Of a stretch of 64,000 nucleotides of DNA, positions 47,621 through 58,229 are shown one piece after another. The stretch is from Romanomermis culicivorax (taxonomy: Eukaryota > Nematoda > Enoplea > Mermithida > Mermithidae), in the NCBI GenBank assembly GCA_963922205.1, contig CAWUHX010000147.1, positions 744,001-808,000 of the forward strand, written 5' to 3'. The number at the start of each line of letters is the position of its first letter. The first letter of the stretch is position 1. The translations under genes were made by a program, and so were the position numbers. The notes under the pieces were generated by a model that did no database searches, was not told the DNA's origin, and saw only the letters and a program-made list of their open reading frames with translations.

Positions 47621-48300
47621 TTTCATACAATTTTCTAACTACAACTTTTTGATAATAATTTCGAAACAAAAAACGACTCAAATGCACAAGAATAAATTTG
47701 GACGAAGGGGAGTGGATCAGGCTCTCAAACACCCAAAATCCTCGGCATATAAATTGCGGGCCGGTCAATTTAGAGTCCCATTCCGAAAAATTTCATCATA
47801 TATTCTACCTTTCCCACACTTACTACTAAGTTGAAAATTCGTATTATCTTGACGATCTTGCGGCTGCCGGAAGGTGCTATCTACTTCGACGATACTCGAC
47901 GTTGCCATATCGCGTTCGGATTCGAATTTCTTGAAATCTCCAATCGACAAAAATTATTAATATACTAACGCTTTGCAAATTAAATCTAAAAAATAACTCC
48001 ATAATTCTTCGCATTCACGGACTTTATAATTCGGGGATGATTTTCCCGGGCCTTATAAACATTTGATTTTCTCACACTAAGCGCGTGAAAAAATATTATT
48101 TCGCCCATTAAAATTTTTCGGCGTCGTAATTTTTTGGTAAATGCCTAAAACTTGCCATAAAATTACCAAAAATAAGTCAGTATAGTTAAAAATTGAAAGA
48201 GAAAAAGGGGAAAAAGTTAGAAAAGATACAATACATAGAGCATTAAAAAATACAAATTAGTTCGAACAGAACGCACAACGAGAACGATAAAAATGAATTA
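47621..48300 (-). other. Gap between integrase and ORF3
   Basis: About 0.7 kb with short frames only. On the minus strand an AAAAATTTTAAG|ATTACAATG stretch precedes ORF3; candidate splice acceptors (TTGTAG, TTTTAAG) exist, but none is clearly best. It may hold signals for an ORF3 subgenomic RNA. Confidence 0.4.
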
Positions 48301-50165
48301 TTAGTTACAGTAAAAATCGGGTGTTCGCCTAAAAAAAGGCATTACGCGATTTATGAAAACTATTTGTACATGCGAATCTGGTTTCCCAGCGTGGCGTATT
48401 TTTATGACATTTTTATCTAAATTCTGCGTTTCAATTACTTCATAGGGACCGTCGTTTGTTGTGTCGGCTTTCCCTTTGATAATTCCTTTCTGGTAGAGGA
48501 CAAGTTCTCCCGTTTGGAACGTCTTTTCGCGAGCCTTCCTATCATACTGTAGTTTTCTTTCGGCCGCCGATTCTTTATGATTTTCGTTGATAATTTTGTA
48601 CGTGTTAAGGAGGTGCTCCCTTAACATGTATTTGTACGTGTCCTAATTGTTTTGAATAATTATTGGCCTCGCTATCTCATTATCTATCTGGAACCTTGCC
48701 TCGTGTCCGTACAATAGACTATGGGGGGAATTTTTCGTTGTTTTGTGCGGCGTAATCCGATACGCAAATAAAATCTGCTCCAGATAGTGGGGCCAATCGT
48801 CCGGGTCGGTTATTGCGACTCTCCTAATTTGCTCGATTAACGTTCTATTGAATCTCTCCACCATACCATTGCATTGCGGGTGGTATGGTGTCGTATTGAT
48901 TTTCTTTATTTTTAGGAGATCGCACACGTTGCACATTAACTCGGACATGTACGCTGAGCCTTGGTCACTCAGCAAGTGTTTCGGTGTTCCGTGAGTATAA
49001 ATGACCTTCTCCATGAACGCTTTCACTATTGTGTCGGCTTTTTGGTCCGGGATGCATTTTGCCTCGACCCATTTCGTGAAATAGTCCATGAATACAATAA
49101 CGTATGGTCTTTTTTCTTGAAGAGGCGCAATACTGACCACATCGGTTGCTATTATCTCCCAAGGGTACGAGACAGGTATTGGGTTAAGTGGTTGGATCGG
49201 GTTTGCTATGGGGTGACATAATTGGCATACGACGCACGATTTTATCCACTTAATAATGTCGTCTTCCATATTTGGCCACCAGAACTTGTTTCCTATTGCG
49301 GCGATAATTCTGTCTATTCCCTGGTGCCCCATTAATGTATCGCCGTGATATTGATGTAAAATGAGGTGTCTAAGTCTTGATGGGATCACTAGTTGGCTTT
49401 TTCCATGGGCATTTTCGCGGTATAATACTCCGTTTTCTAAGTGAAAACTATTAAAGTATTTTTTCGAACTATTTTCGCCAACGTTCCGAAAAATGTCCGC
49501 CAACTTCGGATCCAATTGTTGTTGCTTCTTAACTAATTCCAGAGAAAACAATTCGGAATCTTTTTTCGCTTCCTTCGGTGTTTGATCTATTTCTTGTTGC
49601 GACGGCGGTGGGGGATCAATGAATATTTCTTGAGTCTTGGGTTCAAGCATTTGTCTCGTCATGGCTCGGGTTACTGCCATGCATTCAGGTTCCGTGCTCA
49701 ACTTCCCCTCTTCGATATCTTCCTTTGTTTCTTGTCTCTTGTTTCGAATCTTTTCCTTCTCTTCGGACCGTGATAAGAAATCTGCGAAGGCGTTTTCTCG
49801 TCCCGCTACGTATTCGAATGCATAATTAAATTGACCAAGATATAAAGCCCATTTTAACAGCCTTTGATTTTGTTGTTTCTCTGCGGAGAGCCACGTGAGT
49901 GGTTTATGATCTGTCCTGATTGTGACCCTAAATCCCATCACGTAGTGCCTATACTGCTTGAACCCGTAAACTACGGCTAAACATTCTCTCTCCGTTGTTG
50001 AATATCTTGTTTCGGCGTCATTTAAAACTCTACTCGAGTAGGCTATTGTCCATCGATCATTCTCCGTTTCCTGATACAATATTGCCCCTATCGCTGTTCC
50101 TGAGGCCTCCGTTTGAATTACAAATCTCGCTGATCCGTCGAATACTGGATAACGAAGAAGGGTGC
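48301..50165 (-). pseudogene. RNase H and integrase of the complete element (frameshift before, one TAG inside)
   Basis: RNase H shows WTIAYSSRVLNDAETRYS, ERECLAVVYGFKQYRHYV and RTDHKPLTWL. The integrase HHCC zinc domain is present (LILHQYHGDTLMGHQGIDR, then SCVVCQLCH). The catalytic core has TDVVS, LLSDQGSAYMSE and YHPQCNGMVERFNR, so the three acidic residues are intact. An in-frame TAG at 48643-48645 splits off the C-terminal domain (48627-48301), which carries the GPYEVIE motif. At the 5' side a one-base deletion near 50165 puts this frame out of phase with RT. The protein would degrade the RNA template and insert the cDNA. This copy cannot make full pol without reading through these lesions. 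Confidence 0.92.
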
Positions 50166-51134
50166 CGTCATTAGGGCATTTTTTACACTTTCAAAAGCTG
50201 CTAACTGTTCCTCTGAAAGTTCAAACTTCTCCTTCCTGTTCTTCTTTGCGAGGGCTTTAAATATAGGCTGGGCGATAAAGGCTAAATTATGAATGAAACG
50301 TTTAGACCATTGTACTAATCCCAAGAACTTTTGTAGCTGCTTGATGGATTTAGGTACTTCGAAATTTTTTACCGCTTCTATCTTTTGTGGATCGACTGAC
50401 ATTCCGTTCTTGTCCAAAATGTGGCCTAGAAATTTTACACTGGCTGGCATAAAGGAACATTTGTCAGGTTTTAGTGTGAGGTTCGCATTTGTCAGGCATC
50501 GAAATACTGTCTCCAGATTTTCTAGATGCTCTTCGATGGTTTTGGAAAAAATTATGACATCGTTGATATATACTAGGCATATTTTCCATACGTATGGGTA
50601 CAAAATTCGTTCCATTAGACGCTGAAATTCCGCGGGAGCATTCTTTAAACCGAACGGCATCACCTTGAACTGGAACAAACCTTCTTGACATATAAATGCT
50701 GTTTTTTCTTTTGATTCGGAGTGCATCGGTACCTGCCAGTACCCGGACTTTAAATCCAATGTGGAAAAGTACCGTGCTCCTCCTAGCGCATCTAAATAAT
50801 CGTCAATTCGAGGTATCGGAAATTTGTCGTCTTTCGTCACTTGGTTGATTCCTCTGTAGTCAACTACTGGTCTCCATGTGCCATCTTTTTTGCCTACTAA
50901 AAACAATGGTGCAGCCCAAGGGCTCCTAGAAGGCTCAATGACACCCTTCTCCATCATATCTTTCACGTGCTCTCGAATTATATCCCTTTGCATAATGGGA
51001 GCTCTCCAGTAGTGTTTTTGGACGGGTAACGCGTCTCCTGTATCGATCTTATGCTCTGCTTCGTGGGTCATTGTTAAAGGGTCGTTCTTCATGCTGAATG
51101 CATGCCTATGCTTGAGTAGGACATTCATAAGCTA
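50118..51134 (-). pseudogene. Reverse transcriptase of the complete element (YIND at the active site)
   Basis: Ty3/Gypsy RT with [70 protein letters not shown] and [19 protein letters not shown]. The catalytic motif reads YINDVIIF where YIDD is expected: the first of the paired aspartates is Asn, a G to A change that should destroy polymerase activity. The relative at 61.7 kb keeps the DD. A TAG at 51132-51134 separates RT from protease in the same frame, and at the C-terminal end the frame shifts after MTAPFF by loss of one base, ending at a TAA at 50118. The gene is dead by three independent changes. Confidence 0.93.
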
Positions 51135-52577
51135 CTGCTGCCCTTCTCTATCGACACTCGATTCTTTTACCAACTGCATAACAATTTTGACGAATTCCGG
51201 TTCGATTTGCCATTGAGTTTGAGGCTCCGATTGCAGTTGATGTATTTTTTCGTCAAATTCTGGCCCCACGAACTTCGTTTTGGATTTCGCTATCAGCTCG
51301 TTGCTACGCAATTTGATTCCTTTGTTTGTTTCATTTATAAGTAGGATTCGAAAATTATTGTCTGTAGCGTCCAAGATTGAGGCATCGACGTCAAATAAGG
51401 TATCCTTCCCCGTTTCTTCCACCACTATAGGACCCTTTGCCCAATCTTTCTGTGGCCAAACCACAGCTTGCACAAAAGAAGTGGTATTTGGGGGAATATA
51501 TGTTCCGTTTTTCGTCCAAATAAAAGTTTCTTCGTTCATTTCGGTAATTCGCATTACTTGCTCTTGATCATCGTCACTTTCTAATTCAGGTAGATCTTCC
51601 TCTTTGACTTCTTCTTGTAAAGGTACGTAATCCAGAACCATGGGATTCGTAGGAATCAGTAAACGGGACGGTATTTGCGCATCGTCGAATAATGTCTTTC
51701 TAATAATTTGTTTCTCTACATTTGCTAGACGTATGTGGCCGTTTCGAAAATCGATAGACGCCTGTATACTAGGATGGGTTAGAAAATCTAGATCCAATAT
51801 AATACCTTCATTTAGGTTATCTAGTAATGCGAATCTGGCCAGAAAATTCCCAAAACCGGTTCCGATGTACACGAATGTAGGACCATATGTTGTCACTCGT
51901 TTTCCGACAGCTGTTACTACTGAATTTAAGATAGGGAATTTTGTCTTAGGCGTATTCAGTAGCCTCGACGCTGTATCTGTCCTCATAAAGCTAGATTGCC
52001 CTCCCGTATCGATTAGGGCCTTAAATTCTTCTCGGCGTATCCTAACGGGTATCAATAACGGTTGACATTTGCGAAAATTTTCCAAAAATAGGTGCTCGCT
52101 ATCATTGGCGAGTCTAGGTTTCGTCTCTGAAGTAGAATTGATAACGTTCCCCAAGCCTAACTCGTAATTCTCTATCAAAACTCCATCTAATGCTATAATT
52201 TCCGGCTTATCTTGTTTTTTAGCCTCCTGTGAATTTATAACATTTACGGAATTATTTGGAGGGTTATTAACCGGTTGCGATGGTGTTACTGGTACAATAT
52301 TTGGCGGTGGCTGCGGGACGCTATTCTGGCGGTAATAATATGCCACATTTGGATTCTGTTCGACGTTATTATTGTGGTATGGCACTCGTTGGCCTAAATT
52401 CGCAAATCCTGCTCTTCCACAATTTACGAAGCCGCCACGATGGTCAAAATTTCGATTATAAAAGTTATTGCCAGGATTCCACAACCTCCCTTGATCGGTT
52501 GGTTGAATCAATTCAGGGTGCAAGATAAAACAATTTTCAGACGAATGGCTATTCGATTTATGGTATGAACAATATGG
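51135..52577 (-). pseudogene. Gag C-terminus and aspartic protease of the complete element
   Basis: Begins after a TGA (52578-52580) and is open for 481 codons to a TAG. A zinc-knuckle-like [14 protein letters not shown] (C-X2-H-X4-H-X4-C, so the usual second Cys is His) is followed by an Asn- and Pro-rich linker and then the retropepsin domain with [13 protein letters not shown], the catalytic DTG, and GIILDLDFL. The protease would cut the Gag-Pol polyprotein. The section after it ([35 protein letters not shown]) links to RT. The domain itself looks intact. Confidence 0.88.
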
Positions 52578-54332
52578 TCAATGATATGGATTTCCCAAAA
52601 TTCTATCAGGTAAATTATTATTATATGGTACACTATTAGGATTATTATTGACTCCCCAACGATTAAGAGCTGGAGGGCCCTGATTCCTAATTGCTTCATT
52701 AACCATTTTCATAATATCCTGTTGAGATAAAGGGGTCTGAAATGCTGGTGATGGCGGGAAAATTTGCTGAGGCCGTATAACCTGTTGTTGTTGACCAATA
52801 TTACTATCCTGCGGACGAAATTGTAAATTATTAAATCTTCTATTTTCATAGACTCGATTCAACCGATCGTCTTTGCCGTCTTCCTGGTCCTCGCTGAATT
52901 CCTTCCAGGCCGTCGTATCGGCTTTCAATTTGTTTACGAATTCCGCCAAAGAGGCGATATTTTTGAATTTGTGAAGCCGACCTTCCATTCGTGTTTGGAC
53001 GTAAACTGGAGCCTTGTGAAAATACGTTTCGATGACAATTCGATTTCGTTCATTTTCGGTTTTTTCATAATTTAATAAATGAACATAAGTTTTTATTCGG
53101 CGTAAAAAATCCTTTGTGGTCTCTCCTTTTCGTTTTTTCATATCATGTAACTCCCTTCTGAGTGCAGGAGTGTCCATTTTGGGAGCAATCATTCTGATCA
53201 CGCTTGCTTTTCCTTCTTCATAGCTACTATTCTTATCCACGTATGTCGAAGTTTCAAAATCGCAGCACCGCCAGAGTACTTCAATTCTTAGGTCTTCTGT
53301 ATCTTCAGGCTTGAATGTGCCTTCCAAACAGGCGAAAAAATTGAGTATTTCTGCGGCCTCCATTTTATCCGATATTTCTTTATTCTTCATTCGACCCAAA
53401 ATTATATTGATTCTTTTCTCGGGATCTTCTCAATGCCGTCCATAATCTTGTTGATTTCGAGGAATACTTCCAGGTATAGGTTGTTCCATTCCGCGATTCC
53501 ATGACGTGGTTGGTATTTCATCTTCCATGCTTCGATATTGTGCACCTTGAGCCTGAGCCTGGGCGAGATGATTTTCAAACCAATTTAATTTTCTTTCAAA
53601 ACTCCTGTCTAAATGGTCTTTACCCGGTTCAGACTGAAGTATTTCCGTATTTTCATAATTCGATATTCTTTCATCGGGTTTCTTATCCGTTTTCTTCGTC
53701 AATTCTCGCATTTGCTTTTCTACTTCTTCCATTATCTTTCTTGAGTTTTGCTGTTCTTGTTCCCGAAATTTTTCTTCCCATAACTTGCGTTCTGCTCTTT
53801 CTCGCATGAGTTGCTCCAATATTTCTTGTTCTCGTATCGCCGCCTTTGTTCATTCCACGTTAACGGCATTGGTCGATTTATCCACGGCTCTTTGCATTGA
53901 CTCCAGGATGGCTAAAGTGGCCACATCCTGCAAATTTCCCTTCGTCCGCCTTTCAGTTTCATTCCTCGGTTTTGTTTTGATACCAATTTTTGCGTCGATT
54001 TCCGGTATTGTAGGCGTATATTTCAAATTATTAAATGATACCACATTCGTTTTTGGGGTCAAATTAATTTTCTTGAAAGATGACACTGAACCCGAGGACG
54101 TCTGTATCCCCTGATCCGCATAATCATATATTTCAGCGTCCATAGTCTGATCTTTATTGCTATCATCGGGTGAGTTCGCAAATTTCTTTGCTACTTGTTG
54201 GATCGTCGCTTCCATGTTTGCCATTCGTTCAGCGTGATCTTCTTTAGTCAATTCCGTTTGCGATAATGTTACTTTCGGTCATCGTCCAGGTTGCTTTCGT
54301 ACCGTTAATTTCGGTTTCGATACTTTCTTCAT
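52578..54332 (-). pseudogene. Gag of the complete element (four in-frame TGA)
   Basis: Gag would form the particle shell and bind RNA. The frame starts at ATG 54332-54330 (MKKVSKPKLTVRKQ), close after the primer-binding site, and continues in one phase through TGA at 54279-54281, 53850-53852, 53430-53432 and 52578-52580. Pieces: an acidic N-terminal region, a long charged coiled coil ([20 protein letters not shown]), and a capsid-type region (AAEILNFFACLEGTFKPED, then RELHDMKKRKGETTKDFLRR and SLAEFVNKLKADTTAWKEF). The related copy at 58 kb has AGA, CAA and TGG at the last three TGA positions, so these are mutations of sense codons. Gag, protease and pol appear to share one frame. Confidence 0.88.
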
Positions 54333-54344
54333 CTTTTACCTTTG

Positions 54345-54362
54345 TAGCTGTACAAGTCACCA
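54345..54362 (-). promoter_or_regulatory. Primer-binding site
   Basis: On the minus strand, one base after the 5' LTR end (ACCACA-T), the sequence TGGTGACTTGTACAGC begins with the TGG that complements a tRNA CCA end. I cannot name the tRNA. Confidence 0.7.
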
Positions 54363-54363
54363 A

Positions 54364-55190
54364 TGTGGTATTGGGTGCTCGTATACCCTCCGCTACCTAC
54401 CTGCGGTTCTTGGGAGATCCAATCTGGTACGGCCCCTGACGCTAACCCGGTACTGAATACAGTCCTACTGCAGTGAGTTGAGACTTGATGCACGAGAACG
54501 TTTATTGGTGAGCAAAACACAACAGGTAGTAGAATACAATGATGGATGTAAGTACGAAACAAAAGTGCAGAGTGCCAAAAATACCAACACTACCACCTAC
54601 AACCTCCCTAGTCGGCTGATCCTTCTTTTGTCCCTGAGCAACGAGCCACAGGGCCAATAGGATATCTCGGGCCACGGCCTAAGCTGAAACTCTACCAAAA
54701 ATAAGTGAACTACCTCAGACAACCACTCACTGGTTCCTCTCCTCAAGATGGAACGTCGCAAACGTCTCAGGCCGCATCACTACTCAAATTCGTCCGCGAC
54801 GCGAAGCTCAAAACACAAATAAACGAAATGGCGATCCTTTCCTTTGTCACCACCGTCGAAATACTAGGGCGCCCGAACGCTACCGTGCAGACGCTAATAA
54901 CCAATGAAGGAGCGGCGATTCTCCAGACGAAAATATTACTCACAATAATAATAATAATAACAAGAATGAATAAAAAATACTGCAGCGCGTCTAACATCGA
55001 CTTGCAAGTGATATGCAAAACATTTGCGCCAACCATTTATTTATTTTTGACCAAAAATATGAGTGACACAAACCGTTTTATCGGTTTGTTTACCTGGGAA
55101 TAAATGAAAACACTTTAGCAATAAAGAAACTTTAGAAAATGAAATGATGTAAATAGAGGACCAAAGGTCAGAGGAATTGACCCTCTGACA
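54364..55190 (-). repeat. 5' LTR of the complete element
   Basis: 827 bases, partner of 41589-42415. Of 8 differences between them four are transitions, and all four are CpG in one copy and TpG or CpA in the other. It would contain the promoter; an AATAAA is at 54501-54506 on the minus strand. Confidence 0.97.
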
Positions 55191-55194
55191 TATT
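55191..55194 (+). repeat. Right target-site duplication TATT
   Basis: Matches 41585-41588. Confidence 0.8.
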
Positions 55195-55889
55195 ATTCCA
55201 ACTGTCGGTGATCAGACTGTTGATGATGAGTTAGATACTGGAAGTTTTTAAAAAACTTTGGCATCATTTTTCTTCAAAATGCAAGTTATTTGGCATGTAC
55301 CTGAATTGGCAGGCAATACAGGATACTATCAGCTGCTTTATTGACATTCCCAATAATTTGATAACTGAGCTGGAAAGTCAATGCCAAATTCCACGGAACC
55401 TTCAGATTTGCTCACAATATTCATATAAAAATATGGTTGATTAAGCACAGCATTCAGAAGAAATTCACTTTTACCCAAAGATTGTCATATGTAGGACTAG
55501 GTATGTAGATAATATAGAAAAAGTTGACTGATCTGAGGATAGAAAATTGCTCATAAGTTTTGGTTTGGGATGTCCCAGTCACAGGAATAATGTATTTCTG
55601 GAAAAATCAAAGTTTCACTTTTTCCTTCGTGTAAAATAATTGAAATAGTGTTACAACAAAGTTGATACAATTTGAATAGGTCAGCTTTTAAAAAATCACA
55701 TGATCAATTCTCGTTTCTAATCCATTAAAATGATCTTGAAGAGCCAATGTAGTACATATCTATCTGTTTATACTGGTAAATGTTGAAATTTGTATGTTAC
55801 CCATGTTATTACCTGAGACATCCCTCCTGTCAACTGTGCTGTGACATATAAGACTTATGTTTCTCCTGAAATTAATAAGCCTCTTCTAT
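55195..55889. other. Sequence right of the LTR element, no clear gene
   Basis: Plus-strand scraps such as MQVIWHVPELAGNT (about 55280) hint at upstream parts of the pseudogene that follows, but frames are too broken to define. Confidence 0.4.
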
Positions 55890-56965
55890 ATGCCATTTTT
55901 GCAAGGTATTAGATTAGCCGTTTTTGCCTGGACCAGTACTATCAAAGCATGTGGTATTGCTATGAGGATGAAGCCAATTCTAGATGATATTATGGCTCTC
56001 CAAAAAAAAGGCTTGTCCTTTAAAAATTGGGATGATAAATATTTCGAACAGTAGTTGCTGTCTGTGCAGATAATTTAGGTGGTAACAAACTGAATCAATT
56101 TTTCTCAATCACAATCAGAATTTATTCATTTGCAGCTCATGCAATCAGTGGTTTTCTTGAGAGCTTCCGCCCTAATTTCAGTAACTTTTGTAAATTTTGT
56201 TTCGGAACTTCATGTAAGTTTACCATGATTTTCAGTGATAGTCAGTAATAGTTGAATCTCATCACAATTTATCATCCTTCTGTTGTAATTTACTGGAGGA
56301 ATAATTTGATCTGGATGAACTAGAGTATTTTTTAGAAATATGATGATAATGTTGACATTGATGGATTTGAATGGGGAAATTTGCATAATTATCGGACACA
56401 TGTTAGTCAGATTGGAGTAGATAGAACAACTACATCAGTGCATGGTTTGAAGATGGATTTGCCCTTTAGTTATCTGCATTTAATTCAGGTAACAACTCTG
56501 TTACCTCCAGGTCCTACTCACAATCTCAGAGAGAGAATAGTCTCATATGAATTGGATTTAATGTTGCATCATCTTATTGATGTGAAACAAAATTTTTCCT
56601 ATGATTTTCTTCAGTCAAAAATGAATGGAATTCCGTAAGGACTAAATGACTGCCTAAATATGATGGACTTTTTGCCCAAGGACTTTGCAAGATGGAACAA
56701 TACTGGCAGTAATACTAAAAAAACTTGTACTTTTTAAGATTCCTATCTCCATGAGCTGGTGATTTAATTCCTTCAGAAGTTTGAGCTTGCCATTGCATAA
56801 TTTTATTGGAACAAATTGTGGAATTAGTTTCCTCCCAAAAGTTCAAGCTAGAGCATACAGTGATGCTGGATTTGTTAGTCAGTTTACATCATTTTTTGTT
56901 CAAGGAAACCTTCCAGCTAAAATTCCTGCTGCCACAGGCATTAGAATGTACTTCTTAAAATGAAT
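55890..56965 (+). pseudogene. Intron-containing pseudogene of an unclassified, probably transposon-derived protein
   Basis: The first block is AVFAWTSTIKACGIAMRMKP and KNWDDKYFE. A 57-base GT...TTTGCAG intron (56079-56135) can be removed to join GCAGATAATTTAG to CTCATGCAATC, giving ADNLAHAISGFLESFRPNF followed by a Cys pair (CKFC). After a GTAAGT donor (56213) the next readable block is NVDIDGFEWGNLHNYRTHVS, then LLPPGPTHNLRERIVSYEL and LMLHHLI. The DNL..I.GF.ESF....CKFC and THDLLEGIVSYEL-like patterns recall large uncharacterised proteins common in animal genomes and often tied to mobile DNA; I cannot name the family. Frame breaks after 56640 show it is dead. The LTR element sits about 0.7 kb upstream. 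Confidence 0.5.
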
Positions 56966-57735
56966 TTTCGAATTCAGAAAACCGAAAAAATTGCCAGAAT
57001 TTTTCAGATTATGTTGAAAGAAATTTTCGAAGACTGGTTTTGCATCACCAGTGTCTATAGAGAAATGTTTCATATGCACACTCCTGGGCAGAATGCTGGC
57101 GGCAGAGGAATCAGGAATGAGACAAAGGTTTGAACATGAAAAAGATATTGGATGACTGGTTTCATTAAAGGGACTTAAGCTCCAGCCTTGAAACTAAAAC
57201 ATCATTTTCTCATATAATATTCAGCCTTGATGCATTGCTTACATTTCCAGATGATAAGATTTGAGTCGAAGCATACAATTTTCAAGAGAATCATTCATCA
57301 AACAATGAATTTCAAGAATTTGCCTGCTTTTAGCCAAATGCCACCAGCTTCGGCAGACATGCCACATGATGTCAACATATTTTCTCAAAGATGACATATT
57401 TGTCACAGCTTCAGCACTGTGTGGTTTCCATAGCTTTTCAGAGCCACAAGCAGCTCTATTTTCACAGACATTTCCACAGGCAGAATGTGTGGTTGTCTAA
57501 AATGAAATCTGCATATGTGGTCAGATGTATTGTGCATAGGTGTTTGTTACACATCAACTTATTTCTGGCCATCTTTGCTTTTGTCACATCTATTTTTTCA
57601 TTTTAAATCAAAAAGTGTACTTCATTTGTTGACATTATGGATCATTTTTTGTGAACATAATGCTTTTTGTGACTTATTGTCTACTGACCAAGTTCATATT
57701 CTTGATAAGGATAATTTGTCAAGTTTTCACCCTTT
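56966..57735. other. No supported gene
   Basis: Short open frames such as 57391-57606 without motifs. This could be the tail of the preceding pseudogene. Confidence 0.4.
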
Positions 57736-58010
57736 GCTGTCTTGGTCTAGTGGTGATCACCTCTGACCGTTAGTCTCAAGAACCAGGTTTGATTCCCTCT
57801 AGGGGTAGACAAACTTTGTAGGCTAGCTTGGAATACTGCCCTCAAAAGCACCCAAAGAACACCTCTCTTATAAGGTGGGCACTTATATGACCACATAGTA
57901 TAGAAGGGGAGTGGCTTAGGGGTAAAATTGTCCATGTTATAAAGATAAGACTTGGACTTGGAAAAAGTTTGCATCCATAGCAGCCACACAAAACATAGCT
58001 GACCTTCTTC
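57736..58010 (+). mobile_element. tRNA-derived SINE
   Basis: The head has an A box TGGTCTAGTGG (57743-57753) and a B box-like GGTTTGATTCC (57786-57796), 32 bases apart as in a tRNA. A body without coding potential follows (GGGAGTGGCTTAGGGGTAAAATTG at about 57905). The head shares its A box with the array at 18.6-19.3 kb, but the body differs, so it is another SINE family. The 3' end is approximate and no target duplication was found. Confidence 0.6.
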
Positions 58011-58229
58011 CTCCTATTATGATGTCATTTTTCCCCCTGGAAAGAAGCATGATGTCACACCTAGGGTAGAATGAAAATATTTGCCCAAACTTGGCCCACT
58101 CACATCTCTATCAAAACTCGAGATGATGTGACATATATGGTACTTTTCTGAATCAGCTTCATGAAATCTATCGATTCCATATAAAAACTATCAATATAAA
58201 TTCAGTAGAGGATAATGATCAAGTTTTAG

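Larger units (their letters stand above)
41589..55190 (-). mobile_element. Complete 13.6 kb Ty3/Gypsy-type LTR retrotransposon with a DEDDy exonuclease third ORF
   Basis: On the minus strand the order is 5' LTR (54364-55190), primer-binding site, gag-protease-RT-RNase H-integrase (54332-48301), a 0.7 kb gap, ORF3 (47620-43533), a 1.1 kb tail, polypurine tract and 3' LTR (41589-42415). Both LTRs are 827 bases, start TG and end CA, and differ at 8 positions, so the insertion is fairly recent. Target duplication is TATT. The element is much longer than typical Gypsy elements, mainly because of the 4.1 kb ORF3. It is not autonomous: five in-frame TGA, two TAG, one frameshift and an altered RT active site. 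An older relative without LTRs lies at 58.2-63.35 kb on the other strand. Confidence 0.96.

Noticed and set aside
52578..54281. In-frame TGA codons in gag as a reassigned stop (alternative code or selenocysteine)
   Set aside because: The related copy has different sense codons (AGA, CAA, TGG) at three of these places, and TGA also ends other frames normally. Mutation is simpler.
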